DNA of 18,482 bases from positions 1 through 18,482 of the forward strand of contig DATGTW010000166.1 in NCBI GenBank assembly GCA_035301625.1. Direction: 5' to 3'. Positions within the stretch are counted from its first letter, which is position 1. Every line of letters begins with the position of its first letter. Of the stretch, positions 15,122 through 18,482 are shown one piece after another. The stretch comes from Paenalcaligenes sp035301625 (GTDB lineage Bacteria; Pseudomonadota; Gammaproteobacteria; Burkholderiales; Burkholderiaceae_B). The position numbers were made by a program, and so were the translations under genes. Below the pieces are notes generated by a model. It did not search any database. It saw only the letters and a list, made by a program, of their open reading frames with translations, and had not been told where the DNA came from.

Positions 15122-16153
15122 ATGAAAAGTAAACAGCAGTTTAAGGCTCATAAACAGGGTGGGCGTACATTGGCCGTCACGGCTTTGATGGCGGCTGGGA
15201 TGATGTTCGCCCAAGCGGCTGCGGCTAATCAAGTATTGCGTGTATCGCATCAATTCCCGGGCGGGCAAGGAGACCCGCGGGATGAAATGGTGCAAATCAT
15301 AGCCAAGGAGGTCAAAGACGCAGATGTGGGTCTGGAAATTCAGGTGTTCCCTGGCGCATCTTTGTATAAGCCCGTTGAGCAATGGGGTGCAGTAACTCGT
15401 GGACAGTTGGATATGAGTGCATTCCCTTTGGATTATGCATCAGGTCGAGTACCGCAGTTTTCAGCGACGTTGATGCCTGGCTTGGTACGTAATTATGACC
15501 ATGCGCAGCGCCTCAATGACTCACCTTTTATGGACGATATCCGCGCTTTGGTAGAAGAAAATGGGGCCGTCATCATTGCAGATGCCTGGCTTGCTGGGGG
15601 CTTTGCCTCTAAAGAGCAATGCATTACTAGCCCAGAAAGCATCGAAGGACAGGTGATTCGTGCGGCCGGGCCAGCCTTTGAGCAAATGTTGGCCGAGGCG
15701 GGCGCATCAATTGCGTCTATGCCTTCTTCCGAGGTGTATACTGCGATGCAAACCGGGGTATTGGATGCCGCTAACACTTCTAATGACAGCTTTGTCTCTT
15801 ACCGTTTGTATGAACAGGTCAAGTGTTTAACTGCGCCTGGTGATAACGCTTTGTGGTTTATGTACGAGCCTGTCATCATGTCCAAAAAGGTATTTGATGG
15901 TTTGAATGAAGAACAAAAAGAGGCCTTGTCTGCAGCAGCTCGTAAGGCAGAGGAGTATTTTGATCAGGTTTCTCGCGAGGGCGAGCAAAAAATGATCGAT
16001 ACCTTTACGGATAGCGGGGTCGAGGTGACAGAGCTATCAGAAGCTGATTATGAAGCCTGGATGGAGGTCGCTCAGCGCTCATCTTATAAGAACTTTTCTG
16101 AAAAGGTTAAAGGCGGTAAAGAGCTTTTAGAAAAAGCCTTGGCTGTCGAGTAA
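15122..16153 (+). CDS. dctP: TRAP transporter substrate-binding protein, DctP type
   Basis: Periplasmic solute receptor of a tripartite ATP-independent transporter. 343 residues. Sec signal peptide: basic MKSKQQFKAHKQGGR, hydrophobic core, and probable cleavage after AAAA near residue 35 before NQVLRVSHQF. The DctP fold is clear: FPGASLYKPVEQWGAV, GQLDMSAFP, EGQVIRAAGP with R180 at the family's carboxylate-binding arginine, MPSSEVYTAMQTGVLDAAN, and LNEEQKEAL. Two cysteines, C167 and C235, could form a disulfide. I chose ATG at 15122, six bases after GGAGGAG, over the TTG at 15107, which overlaps that site. Position after matB suggests malonate or a related dicarboxylate as ligand; the sequence alone does not fix it. 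Confidence 0.92.
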   Translation: MKSKQQFKAHKQGGRTLAVTALMAAGMMFAQAAAANQVLRVSHQFPGGQGDPRDEMVQIIAKEVKDADVGLEIQVFPGASLYKPVEQWGAVTRGQLDMSAFPLDYASGRVPQFSATLMPGLVRNYDHAQRLNDSPFMDDIRALVEENGAVIIADAWLAGGFASKEQCITSPESIEGQVIRAAGPAFEQMLAEAGASIASMPSSEVYTAMQTGVLDAANTSNDSFVSYRLYEQVKCLTAPGDNALWFMYEPVIMSKKVFDGLNEEQKEALSAAARKAEEYFDQVSREGEQKMIDTFTDSGVEVTELSEADYEAWMEVAQRSSYKNFSEKVKGGKELLEKALAVE

Positions 16154-16163
16154 TGTTCTGAGT

Positions 16164-16203
16164 CACCCACTGGGATTGTGTGCCCAGTGGGTGTTCTTTT
16201 TTC
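16164..16203 (+). terminator. Terminator/attenuator between dctP and dctQ
   Basis: Perfect 11-bp stem CACCCACTGGG (16164-16174) / CCCAGTGGGTG (16183-16193), eight-base loop, then a T-rich tail (16194-16203). It lies between the receptor gene and the two membrane genes of one transporter, so it probably acts as a partial terminator or 3' stabiliser that gives more dctP than dctQM message. Confidence 0.85.
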
Positions 16204-16227
16204 TGATCCTCTGAGGAATCAAGCGCA

Positions 16228-16725
16228 ATGATCGATCGATATATTGCTCTCGTCGAGCGTCTGTCCCGTTGGGGCGGAGCGCTCGCCGTGGCATGTTTGG
16301 TGTTTGCCATGGTTGTGGTCTGCCAGATGATTTTGACCCGTTATGTTTTTCGTGGGGCAACGGTGTGGCAAACCGAGGCTGTGGTGTTTTCTGCAACGGC
16401 GGCTATTTTTATTGGGGCTCCTTATGTGTTGCTACGCAAAGGACATGTGGGGGTAGACGTGGTGATGCACTATGCCTCGACCCGCAATCAGCGCCGATTG
16501 GAATTTATAGGCGCCTTGTTAGGCCTGTTGTTTTGTTTGGTGATGGCTATTGCCACAGGCGTGCATTGGTACGAGGCCTATGACCGTGGGTGGACAACAC
16601 CCAGCGTGGCTGCAGTGCCCTTGTGGTGGCCTTTAACACCTATGTTTATCGGCTTTGTCTTGCTGTCATTGCAATATCTAGCCAATTTATTCCGCATTTG
16701 TAGAAACGACGAGGTGCATCCATGA
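16228..16725 (+). CDS. dctQ: TRAP transporter small membrane subunit, DctQ type
   Basis: 165-residue inner-membrane subunit that holds the receptor-docking and transport units together. Four hydrophobic segments are visible: about 17-37 (GGALAVACLVFAMVVV), 49-68 (AVVFSATAAIFIGAPYVL), 92-112 (IGALLGLLFCLVMAIATG) and 130-152 (PLWWPLTPMFIGFVLLSL). TRYVFRG and the WQTE motif (47-50) fit the family, as does LLRKGHVGVDVV between the second and third helices. GAGGA (16213-16217) precedes the ATG at a longish ten-base spacing. The stop overlaps the dctM start by four bases (ATGA). Confidence 0.9.
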   Translation: MIDRYIALVERLSRWGGALAVACLVFAMVVVCQMILTRYVFRGATVWQTEAVVFSATAAIFIGAPYVLLRKGHVGVDVVMHYASTRNQRRLEFIGALLGLLFCLVMAIATGVHWYEAYDRGWTTPSVAAVPLWWPLTPMFIGFVLLSLQYLANLFRICRNDEVHP

Positions 16726-18038
16726 CCCCACTGATTGCTGGCTCGATTTTAATTGCCTTATTGTTTGTGTTGCTGGCCACCGGGATGCCCATCGCTTTTG
16801 CTTTGGGGTTAGCCGCCATTGCCGGGATTTTCATGGATATGGGCGTAGAGTCTGTCTATGTGTTGGCAGAGACCATGTTTGCAGGGATTGGTAATTTGGC
16901 CTATGTGGCCATCCCGATGTTCGTGTTAATGGGCTCTTTGGTAGCGGGAACACCAGCTGGCGGTGATTTATACCGTTCTTTAGATCGATGGTTGTACAAA
17001 GTACCTGGTGGACTGGTGCTTTCTAATATCGGGGCCTGTGCCATTTTTTCGGGCATGACAGGTTCGAGCCCTGCTACCTGTGCTGCCATTGGGCGCTTGG
17101 GTATCCCCGAAATGCGCAAACGCGGTTATCCCAACTCAGTCGCTACAGGCTCTATTGCAGCAGGGGGAACTTTGGGAATTTTGATTCCGCCCTCTGTCAC
17201 TATGATTGTGTATGGTATTTCTACTCAAACATCTATCGGGCGTTTATTTTTAGCTGGTGTGGTGCCAGGCATCATGCTGACCGCGATGTTCATGATTTGG
17301 GCGCTGATTGATGCGCGTCGCAAAGGCTTTCGTTTTGTCGTGCCAGGTTTGCATTACAGCCTGCGCGATAAATTACAGACACTGCCGCGGGTATTGCCGC
17401 TATTGGCAATTATTGTCGGCATGATGTTTGTGTTGTACGGAGGGGTAGCAACCCCGTCTGAGGCCGCAGGCGCTGGAGCCATGCTGACGCTCATCGTGGT
17501 GATTCTGGTTTATCGCCTCTTTAAAGCAAAAGACTTTGTGCCTATCTTTGGCTCTGCCATGCGTGAAAGTGTCATGATCATGATGATTATGGCCTCTGCA
17601 GAGCTTTTTGCCTTTGCCTTGTCATCGTTGTACATCACCCAAAGCCTGGCAGCGACCATCGCCACTGTCGAGATTAATCGCTGGGCATTAATGGGCCTCA
17701 TCAATGTGTTTCTGTTGGTCGCTGGGTTGTTTTTACCGCCTGTAGCTGTGATTGTCATGTCTGCACCATTGTTGTACCCCATCGTGGTCAATGCGGGTTT
17801 TGATCCCTATTGGTTTGCGGTGGTGCTGACCATTAATATGGAAATTGGGCTCATCACTCCGCCGATTGGCTTGAACCTGTTTGTGATTAATTCAATTGCC
17901 CCTGAAGTGCCCACGCGGGAAATTCTGGCTGGATCTTTGCCCTATGTGTTGGTGATGATATTGGCCATTATTATTTTGTGCATCTTTCCCGAAATCGTCA
18001 CCGCCGTGCCTGAGTGGTGGATGGGGCCTGCACGATAA
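16722..18038 (+). CDS. dctM: TRAP transporter large membrane subunit, DctM type
   Basis: 438-residue sodium-coupled transport subunit of the TRAP system, with about a dozen hydrophobic segments along its length. The family's conserved loops are present: GNLAYVAIPMFVLMG, SNIGACAIFSGMTGSSPATC, GGTLGILIPPS (148-158) and, in the second half, MEIGLITPPIGLNLFV (ITPPIGLN at 378-385), the paired re-entrant loop motifs of the IT superfamily. The ATG overlaps the dctQ stop (ATGA), so the two are translationally coupled. It is the last gene of the cluster and is followed by convergent hairpins. With dctP and dctQ it makes a complete three-part importer. Confidence 0.95.
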   Translation: MTPLIAGSILIALLFVLLATGMPIAFALGLAAIAGIFMDMGVESVYVLAETMFAGIGNLAYVAIPMFVLMGSLVAGTPAGGDLYRSLDRWLYKVPGGLVLSNIGACAIFSGMTGSSPATCAAIGRLGIPEMRKRGYPNSVATGSIAAGGTLGILIPPSVTMIVYGISTQTSIGRLFLAGVVPGIMLTAMFMIWALIDARRKGFRFVVPGLHYSLRDKLQTLPRVLPLLAIIVGMMFVLYGGVATPSEAAGAGAMLTLIVVILVYRLFKAKDFVPIFGSAMRESVMIMMIMASAELFAFALSSLYITQSLAATIATVEINRWALMGLINVFLLVAGLFLPPVAVIVMSAPLLYPIVVNAGFDPYWFAVVLTINMEIGLITPPIGLNLFVINSIAPEVPTREILAGSLPYVLVMILAIIILCIFPEIVTAVPEWWMGPAR

Positions 18039-18069
18039 AAAAACGCCGTCGTGAAACTACGACGGCGTT
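18037..18069 (-). terminator. Terminator for the minus-strand cytochrome gene
   Basis: Perfect stem AACGCCGTCGT (18042-18052) / ACGACGGCGTT (18059-18069) with a six-base loop. Read on the minus strand it is followed by a run of T (complement of A18037-18043), so it is oriented for the cytochrome gene. The tail overlaps the dctM stop codon. On the + strand no T run follows, though the hairpin may still affect dctM mRNA ends. Confidence 0.75.
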
Positions 18070-18085
18070 GTACTATCTAGCGTTT

Positions 18086-18119
18086 AGGTTGGCTTGTGTG
18101 TGCAAGGGCAGGCCAACCT
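18086..18119 (+). terminator. Second hairpin in the convergent region, possible dctM terminator
   Basis: Eight-base arms AGGTTGGC (18086-18093) and GCCAACCT (18112-18119) with an 18-base loop holding a further CTTG/CAAG pairing. The + strand tail TGTTTAATT is only weakly T-rich, so termination for the TRAP operon is likely but not certain. Confidence 0.45.
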
Positions 18120-18146
18120 TGTTTAATTACTGCTGATTAGCCGAGG

Positions 18147-18482
18147 CTATTTGGTCTCAGAAATCATATAGAGGATAGCGGCCTCGAGTTCTTCGTCAGA
18201 AGCTGTGGAACCACCACGGGGTGGCATGGCACCAGTCCCTTTGATAGCGACTTCTAGCATGGTCTCCAAGCCCGTATCAGTGTAAGGCTTCCATGCTTCG
18301 GCATCGCCAAATTTGGGTGCACCGGCAACGCCAGCAGCGTGACAGGCAAAGCAGTTGCCATCATAGAGCTTTTTACCAATTTCTAACTGCTCATCAGTGG
18401 CAGCAAACTCATCGCCATCAGCAGCAGCGGTATCGGTAGACTCATCGGCCTCGTCTTGTTTGGCATCAGCGTCATCACCCTC
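18147..18482 (-). CDS. Cytochrome c5-like protein (C-terminal part; 5' end off window)
   Basis: Minus-strand gene whose last 111 codons are in the window, ending in TAG (complement of 18147-18149). It encodes a class I c-type cytochrome, expected in the periplasm or anchored to the inner membrane and carrying one covalent haem: CFACH (coded at 18339-18353) is the haem-attachment site, and MPPRGG near the end supplies the probable methionine ligand. The stretch YDGNCFACHAAGVAGAPKFG and the closing DEELEAAILYM fit the cytochrome c5 family. Ahead of the domain is a low-complexity acidic/alanine linker (EGDDADAKQDEADESTDTAA), suggesting an N-terminal membrane anchor or second domain outside the window. 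Confidence 0.9.
   Translation of the reverse strand, partial: EGDDADAKQDEADESTDTAAADGDEFAATDEQLEIGKKLYDGNCFACHAAGVAGAPKFGDAEAWKPYTDTGLETMLEVAIKGTGAMPPRGGSTASDEELEAAILYMISETK

Noticed and set aside
14845..15123. Leucine-rich reverse-strand open frame across the matB-dctP gap
   Set aside because: It arises from the A-rich composition of the + strand, overlaps the end of matB, and resembles no protein I recognise.

Overview
The window looks like chromosomal DNA from a betaproteobacterium of the order Burkholderiales, most likely the Alcaligenaceae (Bordetella/Alcaligenes relatives). This is an inference from the protein sequences, the gene content (atpC, hemE, priA, rep, a DctPQM-type TRAP transporter, a cytochrome c5-like protein) and frequent GTG/TTG starts; no rRNA or tRNA is present to confirm it. 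Every gene but the last lies on the + strand. I see no insertion sequence, phage gene, tRNA, rRNA or CRISPR array.

Layout. (1) 1-429: the end of atpC, closing the ATP synthase operon with a strong terminator. (2) 430-2661: an AT-rich regulatory region, a Fis-type regulator with a degenerate receiver domain, and hemE (haem synthesis) 20 bp downstream, ending in a terminator. (3) 2662-2937: a non-coding stretch with a cluster of five same-orientation DnaA boxes, four of them within 54 bp just ahead of priA. (4) 2938-9539: priA, rep and a divergent phosphoketolase-family enzyme in close succession. PriA and Rep are both replication-restart helicases, so a DnaA-box array at their promoter is suggestive. 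(5) 9619-11235: a two-domain 3-hydroxyacyl-CoA dehydrogenase with its own terminator. (6) 11239-18038: a malonate/malonyl-CoA cluster: malonyl-CoA decarboxylase, an enoyl-CoA hydratase-family protein lacking one catalytic glutamate, malonyl-CoA synthetase (matB), then a TRAP transporter (dctP, terminator, dctQ, dctM). (7) 18042-18482: convergent hairpins and the 3' part of a minus-strand cytochrome c5-like gene that runs off the window.

How the genes work together. The TRAP system probably imports malonate or a related dicarboxylate, MatB activates it to malonyl-CoA, and the decarboxylase converts malonyl-CoA to acetyl-CoA. A hairpin between dctP and dctQM should keep the binding protein more abundant than the membrane subunits. 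A candidate promoter with a dyad lies just upstream of the decarboxylase gene.

The items most worth a second look are the DnaA-box cluster between hemE and priA-rep, the pseudo-receiver/Fis regulator beside hemE, the divergent phosphoketolase homologue, and the A-rich, T-poor leader in front of dctP.
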